This document shows positions 9,298 through 18,555 of a stretch of DNA of 64,000 nt, piece by piece. The notes beneath the pieces were generated by a model. That model worked only from the letters and a program-made list of their open reading frames with translations. It was not told the DNA's origin and did no database searches. Numbering within the stretch: the first letter of the stretch is position 1; each line of letters begins with the position of its first letter. The DNA is taken from NCBI RefSeq assembly GCF_021166475.1, contig NZ_JAJOYS010000001.1, forward strand, positions 806,001-870,000. Direction: 5' to 3'. Made by a program: the position numbers and the translations under genes. This DNA comes from Pelagibacterium xiamenense (lineage in GTDB: Bacteria > Pseudomonadota > Alphaproteobacteria > Rhizobiales > Devosiaceae).

Positions 9298-9324
9298 TTA
9301 TCGAGAAGTAATACCTTTCGATAA
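9298..9324 (-). promoter_or_regulatory. Candidate antitoxin operator
   Basis: TTATCGA at 9298-9304 and TCGATAA at 9318-9324 form a perfect 7-base inverted repeat with a 13-nt spacer. It starts 12 bases upstream of the antitoxin start codon. This position suits autoregulation by the RHH antitoxin. Function is inferred from position and symmetry. Confidence 0.5.
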
Positions 9325-9389
9325 GATAGCGTCTTTATGTGGCTTTGTCGAATGAGAGGTGCGTGCCAATTTGCGGGATCGGCGCCCTT

Positions 9390-9683
9390 TCAGGCCGCGT
9401 GCGGCCGGATGGTTTCGGCGATCTGTGCGCCTACCGCGTCACGCGCGGTCTCCAGATCGTACGTTGTCTGCATGCCGACCCAGAACTCTGCCGTCGTGCC
9501 AAAAAACCGCGCAAGGCGCAGTGCGGTATCGGGCGTGATCGCGCGCTTGCCGTGGACAATCTCGCTGATGCGGATCTGGGGCACGTTAAGGGCCCTGGCG
9601 AGCGCATATTGGCTCAAGCCCATTGGCTTGAGGAAATCTTCCAAGAGAACTTCGCCGGGGTGAACTGGACCGAAATCAGGCAT
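9390..9683 (-). CDS. higA: HigA family antitoxin
   Basis: A 97-residue XRE-type helix-turn-helix protein with the HigA opening VHPGEVLLEDFLKPMGLSQYALARAL, the segment NVPQIRISEIVHGKRAITPDTALRLARFF and the tail EFWVGMQTTYDLETA. The ATG at 9683 follows a GAGGTG Shine-Dalgarno that overlaps the end of the toxin frame. A TTG four codons upstream is less likely. HigA normally neutralises HigB and represses the higBA promoter. The upstream higB frame is broken by a frameshift, so this antitoxin may have no functional toxin partner, though it could still act as a repressor. Confidence 0.87.
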   Translation of the reverse strand: MPDFGPVHPGEVLLEDFLKPMGLSQYALARALNVPQIRISEIVHGKRAITPDTALRLARFFGTTAEFWVGMQTTYDLETARDAVGAQIAETIRPHAA

Positions 9684-9691
9684 AACACACC

Positions 9692-9974
9692 TCAATGATA
9701 TTCGACGATTTCGACGTCATAGGCGTCGCCGTCACGCCACTCGAAACATACGCGCCACTGGTCGTTGATGCGTATGCTGAACTGGCCGGCGCGATTACCG
9801 TGCAGCGCCTCCAGTCTGTTGCCCGGGCGGGACGCGAAGATCAGTCAGCTCGCGGGCATTGTGGATTTGCATCAGCTTGCGGTAACCATCCTTGATAACG
9901 TCTTCGGGAACACCTTTGACGAAGCGGCGCTGCCACGCCGTTTCGGCAGCCTTGTTCCCGAACGACTTTATCAT
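9692..9974 (-). pseudogene. higB: Frameshifted HigB-type toxin gene
   Basis: On the minus strand an ATG at 9974 opens a HigB-like frame (MIKSFGNKAAETAWQR, then KLMQIHNARELTDLRVPPG). At a CCCGGG run (9822-9827) the frame is lost: as read, it ends about 13 codons later at a TAA. Dropping one base there restores a full HigB C-terminus, with NRLEALHGNRAGQFSIRIND and then QWRVCFEWRDGDAYDVEIVEYH, ending at a TGA 8 nt before higA. The region is 283 nt, one more than 94 codons. This is either a real inactivating +1 indel or an assembly error in a G/C run. Confidence 0.85.
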
Positions 9975-9980
9975 GAGGGT

Positions 9981-10017
9981 ATGCTAACGCATCGCGTGTG
10001 CTATCGCAATGCGTTAG
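9981..10017 (-). promoter_or_regulatory. Candidate higBA promoter with overlapping palindromic operator
   Basis: Reading the minus strand, TTGCGA (10004-10009) and TAGCAT (9981-9986) are separated by 17 nt, a good sigma-70 arrangement just ahead of the higB start. A perfect 9-base inverted repeat, CTAACGCAT at 9984-9992 and ATGCGTTAG at 10009-10017, covers this promoter, as expected for a HigA operator. It lies in the 66-nt gap after the GH4 gene. Confidence 0.62.
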
Positions 10018-10040
10018 GTGTGCGTCTGTGGCGCAGCGTC

Positions 10041-11483
10041 TCACCCCGCGCTGCGCAGTTCCTCGACGCTCCGCACTTTCCGGCGCGCGGCGCCTTCCCA
10101 TTCGCGGGTCTTGACCGTGGATTTCGCCATGCGCTCCTTCGCCGCCGGGACGGCATCGGCATATTGCGGCAGCCATTCGGCTTGGGCGACGACAAGTTCG
10201 TCCACCATGGCCCAGACCTCGTCCGGAGTGCAGATGGCGCCCACGAGCGGGTCGTGCAGGACGGCGAGCTTCAGAAGGTCGATATCGCCGGTCATCGCCG
10301 CTTCGACGCTCATGCGCTGGACGGAGATGGACGCCGAGCACGTCGCCGCGCAGGCGAGCGGCAGTTCGATGCCTTCGATCATGTTGAGGCCGAACCGATC
10401 GACGAAGCCGGGACTTTCGATGATGGCGTCTTCGGGCAGGTTGCGGATGATCCCGTTGTTGCGGACGTTGAAATGCCCGCGATAGACCCGGCCGGTTTCG
10501 ATGGCCTCGATGATCCAAGAAGCGTGCTCGGAGGTGCGCTTGTGATCGGAAAGCGGCTTTTCGGCCTCCTTGAGGAATTTCGGGAAGTCGGTTTCGAACC
10601 AGTTGCGCTGCTCGGTGGTGTGGCGCAGATAGCCGCCGGTTTCCCCATGGATCCAGTCGCTCATGTCGATCCAGCGGTCGAGCTCCTCGGGGCGCTTGCG
10701 GTACCAGGGGAGGTATTCCGAAAGGTGCCCGTTGGATTCGGTGGAATAAACCCCGAAGCGTTTGAGGACGTCGATGCGGAGCTTTTCCTGCCTGGAATAG
10801 ACAGGATGCTTTTCGAACCCGGCGATCAGTTCGTCCTTTTCGATCTTCCGGCCCCTGGCCCGAATGTCGATGTACCAGGTCTGGTGATTGATGCCCGAGC
10901 AGACATAGTCGAGCTCGTCGAGTTCGACGCCCAGGACCCGTGCGATCTGCTCGGCGCCGTGCTGGACGCCGTGGCACAGACCGATGGTCTCGACCCCGCC
11001 ATGGGCGTTGGCCGCCCAGGTGTTCATGGCCATGGGATTGGCGTAGTTGAGGAACTTGGCGCCCGGTTCGGCGACCTCCCGGATGTCCTTGCAGAAATCG
11101 AGAATGACCGGGATGTTGCGCTGACCGTAAAGGATGCCGCCGGCACACAGCGTATCGCCCACGCACTGGTCGACCCCGTATTTCAGCGGGATGGAAATGT
11201 CCGAAGAGAACGCTTCGAGCCCGCCCACGCGCACGCAGCTCATGATGTAGCGCGCGCCGGTCAGCGCCTCGCGGCGGTCGGTCGTGGCGGTGACCCTGGC
11301 CGGCAGGTTGTTGACCGAAACGATCTTCTCGATGATCTGACGGATCATATCGAGATTGTGCGGATTGATATCGGTCAAAGCGATTTCGATATCAGCGAAT
11401 TCGGGAACCTTGAAGAGGTCCGAAACCAGCCGCTTGGTGAACCCGACCGACCCAGCGCCGATGATGGCGACCTTGAAGCTCAT
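10041..11483 (-). CDS. GH4 family alpha-glycosidase (probably alpha-galactosidase or alpha-glucosidase)
   Basis: A 480-residue GH4 enzyme clearly diverged from the MelA at 5543. It keeps the NAD-binding IGAGSVG (8-14), NYANPMAMNTW (146-156), Cys170-His171 in GLCHGVQ, and Asn199-His200 in SGINHQTW. The NAD- and metal-dependent elimination chemistry should therefore be conserved. Unlike MelA it has a C-terminal tail rich in Lys and Arg. Substrate cannot be fixed by reading; alpha-galactosides, alpha-glucosides and galacturonides are all known for the family. I chose the ATG at 11483 because AGGAAAG precedes it. It is divergent from the AraC regulator gene, its likely controller. Confidence 0.87.
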   Translation of the reverse strand: MSFKVAIIGAGSVGFTKRLVSDLFKVPEFADIEIALTDINPHNLDMIRQIIEKIVSVNNLPARVTATTDRREALTGARYIMSCVRVGGLEAFSSDISIPLKYGVDQCVGDTLCAGGILYGQRNIPVILDFCKDIREVAEPGAKFLNYANPMAMNTWAANAHGGVETIGLCHGVQHGAEQIARVLGVELDELDYVCSGINHQTWYIDIRARGRKIEKDELIAGFEKHPVYSRQEKLRIDVLKRFGVYSTESNGHLSEYLPWYRKRPEELDRWIDMSDWIHGETGGYLRHTTEQRNWFETDFPKFLKEAEKPLSDHKRTSEHASWIIEAIETGRVYRGHFNVRNNGIIRNLPEDAIIESPGFVDRFGLNMIEGIELPLACAATCSASISVQRMSVEAAMTGDIDLLKLAVLHDPLVGAICTPDEVWAMVDELVVAQAEWLPQYADAVPAAKERMAKSTVKTREWEGAARRKVRSVEELRSAG

Positions 11484-11587
11484 GAGCTTTCCTCCATGCG
11501 ATATCCGGCCTTGCGCCGTCTTGTCCAACCCCTAGCGCAGCGGCGCGCGGCGGTGTAGACAAAGGTTGTGCCAAATAGGGTAATTTC

Positions 11588-12457
11588 ATGCTATCCGACC
11601 TCATCGCACACGGCCACGGCATGCGTCAGCTCTCAAGCGGGAAATCCGATGTCGGGCTTTTCTGCATGGCGGCGGGCGCGGGCTATGAACTGCGTGTCAA
11701 CGAGATCTATTCCTGGGATGGATTGCGGCGCGGAGACACGCCGTTCGCACTGATCCAGCACACCATATCGGGCGAAGGCCGGCTCGTTTTTGCGGGGGCC
11801 AATCACCGACTCGGGCCGGGCGAGACAATGCTGCTGACATTCCCGCACGCCAATCGGTACTGGCTCGAATATGGCAGGAGCTGGGAGTATTTTTGGATCA
11901 TCCTCGCAGGCCGGGAAGCGTTGCGCGTGGCCGGTGCGGTGCTGTCGGCGCGCGGACCGGTGCTGAGGCCCGCACAGTCGGCCGTCGACCGGATGGCGGA
12001 CGGTTGCCTCAAGCTGCTGGCGCGAACCGATGCGACGCCCGGGGAGACATCGGCCGCCGCCTACGGCGCCATAATGGCGCTCTATGACGAGGCGTTCAGT
12101 ACACCCGCGCCGGTGGATGCGCCGCCCCCGCGGATCGAGCGCGCGGCCCGCTTTGTCCATACCCATCTTTCCGGACAACTCGACGTCGACAGCCTCGCGC
12201 GGGTGGCCGGAATGAGCAGGGCACATTTCGTGCGCGCGTTCGCCGCTGCGATGGGCACGCCTCCGTCCGACTACGTCTTCGCCGCGCGCGTGGCGCGCGC
12301 CGAGCGCATGCTGCTGGCGACCGATGCGACGGTGAACGCGGTGGCGCAGGCGTGTGGATTCGCGAACGCCAACTATTTCGCCAAGGCCTTTCGGCGGGTC
12401 CACGGCAGTTCACCGAGCGAATTCAGGCAGAGCAGGCGCCGCGAAGGGACGTCCTGA
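11588..12457 (+). CDS. AraC family transcriptional regulator
   Basis: A 289-residue protein with an N-terminal AraC-type cupin (about residues 15-110, including HTISGEGRLVFAGANHRLGPGETMLLTFP), where the sugar effector would bind. The C-terminal double helix-turn-helix spans about 185-285, with LDVDSLARVAGMSRAHFVRAFAAA and the second HTH through VAQACGFANANYFAKAFRRVHGSSPSEFR. It is divergent from the GH4 gene across a 104-nt region, so it probably activates that gene in response to its substrate. It could also act on the neighbouring sugar operons. Confidence 0.9.
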   Translation: MLSDLIAHGHGMRQLSSGKSDVGLFCMAAGAGYELRVNEIYSWDGLRRGDTPFALIQHTISGEGRLVFAGANHRLGPGETMLLTFPHANRYWLEYGRSWEYFWIILAGREALRVAGAVLSARGPVLRPAQSAVDRMADGCLKLLARTDATPGETSAAAYGAIMALYDEAFSTPAPVDAPPPRIERAARFVHTHLSGQLDVDSLARVAGMSRAHFVRAFAAAMGTPPSDYVFAARVARAERMLLATDATVNAVAQACGFANANYFAKAFRRVHGSSPSEFRQSRRREGTS

Positions 12458-12567
12458 GACCGAATGCGACAGTTTTGTTGCGGCGGACTGGATTCTATCA
12501 GAAAAGCTGATACACCTCTTTGCGTGACATGTTCGGAAGCGAAACCGGCTTGGGGGCTGGATATTTT

Positions 12568-13497
12568 ATGACGCGTAATTTTCTTGTCGTTGATCCCGAG
12601 GAGGGGATGGCGGTGCTCAAGGGGCTCGCCTCGCCGGTCCGGGTGAAAATATTGAAGCTGCTCCACGAAAGGGGATCGCAGAACGTCAACGACATCGCCC
12701 GCATCCTCGATCTGCCCCAGTCGACGATATCGTCCAACGTGTCGATCCTCGAGGAGGCCGGATTGGTGCGCTCCGAGACCCAGAAGGCGCGCAAGGGCAA
12801 CCAGAAGATCTGCCACTCGACCTTCGACGAGGTGCTCGTTGCCTTCAAGGAGGATATCGCCAAGGTGAAGGGCGGGCACATCGAGGTCTCGATGCCTTTG
12901 GGGCTCTATACGAGTTGCGATGTGCTGGCCCCGTGCGGTCTGTGCACGCCGGACGGCGTGGTGGGGCTTCTGGACGTGCCCGACACCTTTCTCGACCCCG
13001 AGCGCATGCGCGCGGCGCTGATCTGGTTCACCCGCGGGCACGTGGAGTATCAGTTCCCGAACAATGCCAAACTTTCCGATACGGAAATCGAGGCCATCGA
13101 ATTTTCCATGGAGCTGTCGTCCGAAGTGCCGGGCACAAGTGCGGATTGGCCTTCCGATATCACCATCTGGGTGAACGGCACCGACATCGGAACCTGGACC
13201 TCGCCGGGGGATTACGGCGACAAGCGCGGCGTCTATACGCCGGACTGGTGGAAGCTCAAGGGTTCGCAATACGGCAAGCTCAAAACCTTCCGCGTAACCA
13301 GGGACGGCAGCTATGTCGACGGGATGAGGATCTCCCCGGTGAACCTTTCGGACCTCGATATCTCCGCGCACCACTCGATCCGTCTGCGCGTGGGTATTCG
13401 CGACAACGCGACCCGCCCGGGCGGCATCAATATCTTCGGGCGCGGCTTCGGCAATTACGACCAGGACATCGTGATGCGGATCTATCAGGCGCGCTAG
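12568..13497 (+). CDS. ArsR-like winged-helix regulator with unassigned C-terminal half
   Basis: About 309 residues from the ATG at 12568. An in-frame ATG at 12529 and a TTG at 12520 are alternatives, and none has a strong Shine-Dalgarno. The N-terminal ~85 residues are a winged helix (LKGLASPVRVKILKLLHERGSQNVNDIARIL, then LPQSTISSNVSILEEAGLVRSE). The remaining ~200 residues are strand-rich, with a TSCDVLAPCGLC cysteine cluster, many aromatic residues (TPDWWKLKG) and a conserved-looking GGINIFGRGFGNYDQDIVMRIY end. This half may be a carbohydrate- or metal-sensing domain; I cannot name it. It is directly upstream of the arabinofuranosidase gene on the same strand. Confidence 0.78.
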   Translation: MTRNFLVVDPEEGMAVLKGLASPVRVKILKLLHERGSQNVNDIARILDLPQSTISSNVSILEEAGLVRSETQKARKGNQKICHSTFDEVLVAFKEDIAKVKGGHIEVSMPLGLYTSCDVLAPCGLCTPDGVVGLLDVPDTFLDPERMRAALIWFTRGHVEYQFPNNAKLSDTEIEAIEFSMELSSEVPGTSADWPSDITIWVNGTDIGTWTSPGDYGDKRGVYTPDWWKLKGSQYGKLKTFRVTRDGSYVDGMRISPVNLSDLDISAHHSIRLRVGIRDNATRPGGINIFGRGFGNYDQDIVMRIYQAR

Positions 13498-13545
13498 CGC
13501 CGGTCCGCACGCCAAACTTTTTTATCCCCGCCCGCAATCGGCGCG

Positions 13546-13573
13546 TTGACAAGCACGACCTTATCAATCATTA
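13546..13573 (+). promoter_or_regulatory. Candidate abfA promoter
   Basis: TTGACA at 13546-13551 is followed after 16 nt by TCATTA at 13568-13573, upstream of a GGGGAGGGG Shine-Dalgarno and the ATG at 13617. The -35 is consensus and the -10 is weak. It lies in the 119-nt gap after the ArsR-like regulator gene. Confidence 0.4.
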
Positions 13574-13574
13574 A

Positions 13575-15128
<1,554 letters not shown>

Positions 15129-15134
15129 GAATAG

Positions 15135-15159
15135 GCTGGCGCGGGATGCCCGCGCCAGC
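15135..15159 (+). terminator. Hairpin downstream of abfA
   Basis: GCTGGCGCGGG at 15135-15145 pairs perfectly with CCCGCGCCAGC at 15149-15159 around ATG. It starts 7 bases after the abfA stop codon. No U-tract follows, so it may act with Rho or protect the 3' end. Confidence 0.6.
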
Positions 15160-15382
15160 TTGCGGTCTCCTCCCGCCCGTCACCGCCCGGCATGCCCGGG
15201 TGATCCAGGCAGCGCACGCGCCAAGCTCCGACGTGCGTCTCTCCCTGCCATTGGATCACACCGATAAATCGGGTGGCGACGGGGTCGGGAGGGGGGTGCG
15301 GCGCCGCCAAAGGAGCGCCGTGGGGCGGCTCGAAGGGCCGGGAGCCTTCACCGCACCAGGCCAGTTAGACGTTCGCGTTCAA

Positions 15383-15419
15383 GGCGCGGGAGGCACATCG
15401 CTTCCCGCGCCGTTTTGCT
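15383..15419 (+). terminator. Intrinsic terminator
   Basis: GGCGCGGGA at 15383-15391 pairs with TCCCGCGCC at 15403-15411 and is followed by GTTTTGCTTT. It lies 255 bases after abfA and 46 bases before the next promoter. It insulates the second transport operon from upstream transcription and could end a small RNA. Confidence 0.68.
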
Positions 15420-15445
15420 TTCATATCAAAATAGCCGATTTATAT

Positions 15446-15484
15446 CATATAATATGTTGACAGGATCGCATCCTGCGCTAGCAT
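15446..15484 (+). promoter_or_regulatory. Promoter of the second transport operon with AT-rich palindrome
   Basis: TTGACA (15457-15462) and TAGCAT (15479-15484) are separated by 16 nt. The perfect palindrome CATATAATATG (15446-15456) abuts the -35 box, and ATATCA occurs twice nearby. This A/T-rich block stands out in a GC-rich genome and is a likely operator, possibly for the ArsR-like or AraC regulator. The leader ends in AAGGGAGGA before the ATG at 15531. Confidence 0.6.
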
Positions 15485-15530
15485 GTCTTAGTGGAATGCT
15501 GAGGAGGCATTCTTCTTAAGGGAGGATATT

Positions 15531-17441
15531 ATGCGAAACGTGACGACGCTTTTGGCGTCCCTCGGTCTTGCCGCATCCTTGTTTTCCGCGCCGGTTCTGG
15601 CGCAGGAAGACGGGGCAGTGCCGCAGACTGACTTTCCCCGTGAAGAGACGCTGATCGTACACAACCCCGAACCGGCGGCGACGAACCCGTCGATGTTCAA
15701 CCTGTGGGTGGCCGGTGGCGGCGGTAACGTGTCGAACGGGCTGCAGCAGCTCATGATGGACACGCTGTGGTACATCGATCCCGACGCCGGGCTTGACGGC
15801 GCGATCTACAATTCGCTCGCAAGCGATCTCTGGCAGTACAACGACGACTTCACCGAAATGACGGTGAATTTGCGCGAAGGGATCACCTGGAGCGACGGTG
15901 AGCCGTTTACGGCCGACGACGTGGTCTTTACCGTCGAAACCCAGATGGCCAACCCGGGGCTTGCCTGGAGCGCGATCCTTAGCGAGAACGTCGAGAGCGT
16001 CGAGGCCGTTGACGACCATACGGTCCATTTCACGCTCAGCCAGCCCAATGCGCGCTTCCATTCCATCTTCTCGGTGCGCTGGAACGCGCTCTGGATCATG
16101 CCCGAGCACGTCTTTGCCGAGGTTGAGGATCCGCTCTCCTACGACTTCAACGAACCTGTCGGTCTCGGGCCCTATACGCTCCATTCGTTCGATCCCAACG
16201 GGTTCTGGTATATCTGGGAAAAGCGCGACGACTGGGAAAACACGACCGTTGCCCAATATGGCGAACCCGGTCCGCAATATGTGATCTATCGGTCGATCCC
16301 GGCGATCGACAATCGCCTGATCGACATGGTCAATGGCGACCTCGACATGATCCACGACCTGACACCCGAGGGCATGTTCTCTCTGGTCGAGCAGTCCGAA
16401 ACGTCGCGTGGCTGGTTCCCGGGCTTCCCCTATGCCCATCCCGATCCGACGCTTCCGATGCTGATCTTCAACACCCAGAACGAGTTGTTCTCGGACAAGC
16501 GCGTCCGCTGGGCGCTCGCGCTGATGCTCGACGCGCGCCAGATCTCGATGGCGTCCTATCGCGGTGCGGCGACGCTCTCGGCCATCGCCATCCCGCCGAC
16601 GGGAACGCATCCGGCGGACTACCATGCGCCGATGGAAGAGTGGCTCGTCAACTACGAGCTCGATCTGGGCAATGGCGAGACCATCCAGCCCTACAATCCC
16701 AACACCGGTGCTGAGATTGCCGACATGGTGCGCCCGCAGTTTGAGGACGTGCCGACCGACGAGGCCGCGATCAAGACCGCCTTTGGTTACGGCTGGTGGA
16801 AGCAGGATATTGAAGCGGCGACTGCGCTGCTTGAATCCGCCGGCTTCACCAAGCAGGGTAACCAGTGGATGACCCCGGACGGCGCGCCGTTCGCGTTCAC
16901 CCTCAAAACCTTCGAGGAAGGCGTGATCAACCGCATGGGCACGATGGTCGCTCAGCAGTGGAGCCAGCAGGGCGTTCAGGTGACCCCGGAAGTCGCACCG
17001 CAGATTTTCGGTCAGGATCTCCCGCTGGGCGAGTATGAAGTGGCCACGGCCTGGTCGATCGAGACCTGGGGCGGACACCCCGATCTCTCGTTCTTCCTCG
17101 ATAGCTGGCACTCGGACTTCGTTGTCGAGCCTGGCGAACGTCAGCCCTCGCGCAACTGGCAGCGCTGGGAGCATCCTGAACTCGATGCCCTCATCGAACG
17201 CATGCGTGTGACCGAATTCGACTCCGAAGACAACCTGCAGATCGGCCGCGAATTCGTGGAACTGATGGTTGAGGAAATGCCGGTCATTCCGGTCATGAGC
17301 TACAACGTGTTCTCCGCCTATGACACGCGGTATTGGACGGGCTTTCCGACTGCAGAAGAAAACCCCTACGCCAACATCGTCACCAACTGGGCGAACTCCA
17401 GGTATATCCTGACGCAGCTCGAACCGGCTGGCGCGGAATAA
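15531..17441 (+). CDS. ABC transporter substrate-binding protein, family 5
   Basis: A 636-residue exported protein. The signal peptide covers about residues 1-24 (TLLASLGLAASLFSAPVLAQ). The mature protein shows the SBP_bac_5 landmarks LREGITWSDGEPFTADDVVFTVE and later NTQNELFSDKRVRWALALMLD. It delivers its ligand to the two permeases that follow. Family-5 proteins of this length next to arabinofuranosidase or other GH genes usually bind oligosaccharides, so an arabinose-containing oligosaccharide is the favoured ligand; peptides cannot be excluded. A strong Shine-Dalgarno and a dedicated promoter suggest high expression. Confidence 0.93.
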   Translation: MRNVTTLLASLGLAASLFSAPVLAQEDGAVPQTDFPREETLIVHNPEPAATNPSMFNLWVAGGGGNVSNGLQQLMMDTLWYIDPDAGLDGAIYNSLASDLWQYNDDFTEMTVNLREGITWSDGEPFTADDVVFTVETQMANPGLAWSAILSENVESVEAVDDHTVHFTLSQPNARFHSIFSVRWNALWIMPEHVFAEVEDPLSYDFNEPVGLGPYTLHSFDPNGFWYIWEKRDDWENTTVAQYGEPGPQYVIYRSIPAIDNRLIDMVNGDLDMIHDLTPEGMFSLVEQSETSRGWFPGFPYAHPDPTLPMLIFNTQNELFSDKRVRWALALMLDARQISMASYRGAATLSAIAIPPTGTHPADYHAPMEEWLVNYELDLGNGETIQPYNPNTGAEIADMVRPQFEDVPTDEAAIKTAFGYGWWKQDIEAATALLESAGFTKQGNQWMTPDGAPFAFTLKTFEEGVINRMGTMVAQQWSQQGVQVTPEVAPQIFGQDLPLGEYEVATAWSIETWGGHPDLSFFLDSWHSDFVVEPGERQPSRNWQRWEHPELDALIERMRVTEFDSEDNLQIGREFVELMVEEMPVIPVMSYNVFSAYDTRYWTGFPTAEENPYANIVTNWANSRYILTQLEPAGAE

Positions 17442-17448
17442 GCGATCC

Positions 17449-17481
17449 GCCGGTGCCCGGGCTCAGGCCCCGGGCACCGGC
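17449..17481 (+). terminator. Strong intercistronic hairpin after the binding-protein gene
   Basis: A 13-base perfect stem: GCCGGTGCCCGGG at 17449-17461 with CCCGGGCACCGGC at 17469-17481 and a 7-nt loop. It starts 8 bases after the stop codon and has no U-tract. As in the first transport operon, it sits exactly between binding protein and first permease. It probably stabilises the upstream message or reduces readthrough. Confidence 0.75.
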
Positions 17482-17547
17482 TAAGTTCTCTCGCGCGTTT
17501 TCGAACACGTCGGAAACGCATAACCGACCTGAGGATCAATCGGGCCG

Positions 17548-18552
17548 ATGCCGAGCTTCATACTTTTCGCATTCAAGCGTTTCCTGCAACTTGCCGCAGT
17601 GATCTTCGCGGGCACTTCGCTCGCCTTCGTTGTCGCAAAACTCAGCCCGATCAGTCCGGTGGAAACGATTATCGGGCGTGTGACCAATCGGGCGTCCATG
17701 AGCCCCACGGCGATTCAGTCGCTACGCGAGACCTATACCGAACTCTTCGGGCTCGATATTCCACTCTGGCAGCAATATCTCAATTTCTGGGGACGCCTGT
17801 TCACGGGCGATTTCGGGCCGTCCCTGGTCGCCTATCCCACGCCCGCGATAGATCTTATTCTTCTCGCCCTGCCGTGGACCGTGGGGCTTCTGACGGTCGC
17901 GGTGATCCTCACCTGGATCATCGGCAATCTGCTGGGCGGGCTCGCCGGCTACTATCAGAATTCACGCCTTCTCAAGGCCGTCGGGGTGGTCGCCATCGGC
18001 ATCCAGCCGATCCCCTATTATATTGTTGCGTTCCTGATGGTCATCATCTTCGGTTATCTCTGGCCTGTCCTGCCGATCTCGGGCGGGTTCGCGATGAACG
18101 TCCGGCCCGGCTTCACGCCCCAATTCGTCCTGTCGATCCTCCATCACGCCATCCTGCCGGCGTCTTCGCTGGTGCTGGTGGGGATGGGAACGTGGTTCTT
18201 CGGGATGCGGGCGCTGGTCTCCAACATCGTCACCGAGGACTACGTGACCTATGCCGAGCTCGCCGGGGTCGAACAGCGCAAGATCGTCTCGTCCTATGTC
18301 ATGCGCAATGCCATCGTGCCCCAATTGACCGCGCTGGCCATGGCGCTGGGCGGCATTTTCTCCGGGACGATCATCACGGAGCAGGTTTTCGCCTATCCGG
18401 GGCTCGGGACGCTTCTGATCCGTGCCGTCAATGGCGGTGACACCACGCTGGTTCTGGCCGTCTCCTGCATTTCGGTGATCGCGGTGGCAACGGCCATCTT
18501 CATCGTCGACCTGCTTCACCCCTTCCTCGATCCGCGCGTAAGGGTGGGCTAA
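17548..18552 (+). CDS. ABC transporter permease, DppB type
   Basis: A 334-residue inner-membrane permease. It has an N-terminal helix (residues ~10-32), a periplasmic segment with the TYTELFGLDIPLWQQYLNFWGRLFTGDFG motif typical of DppB/OppB, and five further helices. The EAA loop reads DYVTYAELAGVEQRKIVSSYVMRNAIVPQ, with Ala-Gly at the expected positions. It pairs with the following permease, which starts 4 bases after this stop. Its gene is separated from the binding-protein gene by the 13-bp-stem hairpin. Confidence 0.92.
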   Translation: MPSFILFAFKRFLQLAAVIFAGTSLAFVVAKLSPISPVETIIGRVTNRASMSPTAIQSLRETYTELFGLDIPLWQQYLNFWGRLFTGDFGPSLVAYPTPAIDLILLALPWTVGLLTVAVILTWIIGNLLGGLAGYYQNSRLLKAVGVVAIGIQPIPYYIVAFLMVIIFGYLWPVLPISGGFAMNVRPGFTPQFVLSILHHAILPASSLVLVGMGTWFFGMRALVSNIVTEDYVTYAELAGVEQRKIVSSYVMRNAIVPQLTALAMALGGIFSGTIITEQVFAYPGLGTLLIRAVNGGDTTLVLAVSCISVIAVATAIFIVDLLHPFLDPRVRVG

Positions 18553-18555
18553 GCC

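Larger units (their letters stand above)
15160..15530. other. 370-base intergenic region between abfA and the second ABC operon
   Basis: I see no protein gene here. The first part (about 15178-15210) has an imperfect palindrome with CCCGG and CCGGG arms flanked by GTCAC and GATCC. It resembles the short dispersed intergenic repeats of alphaproteobacteria, and a related-looking segment continues near 15250-15290. A strong intrinsic terminator follows at 15383-15411. The last 110 bases are sharply AT-rich and hold the promoter of the binding-protein gene. An untranslated small RNA ending at the terminator is possible but not shown. Confidence 0.5.

Noticed and set aside
8733-10017. The two toxin-antitoxin modules as marks of a defence or genomic island
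   Set aside because: No other defence, mobile or compositional signal accompanies them; they are flanked by ordinary metabolic genes.
9765-11558. 597-codon plus-strand frame covering higB and the second GH4 gene
   Set aside because: Antisense shadow; GH4 motifs and the HigB pieces are on the minus strand.
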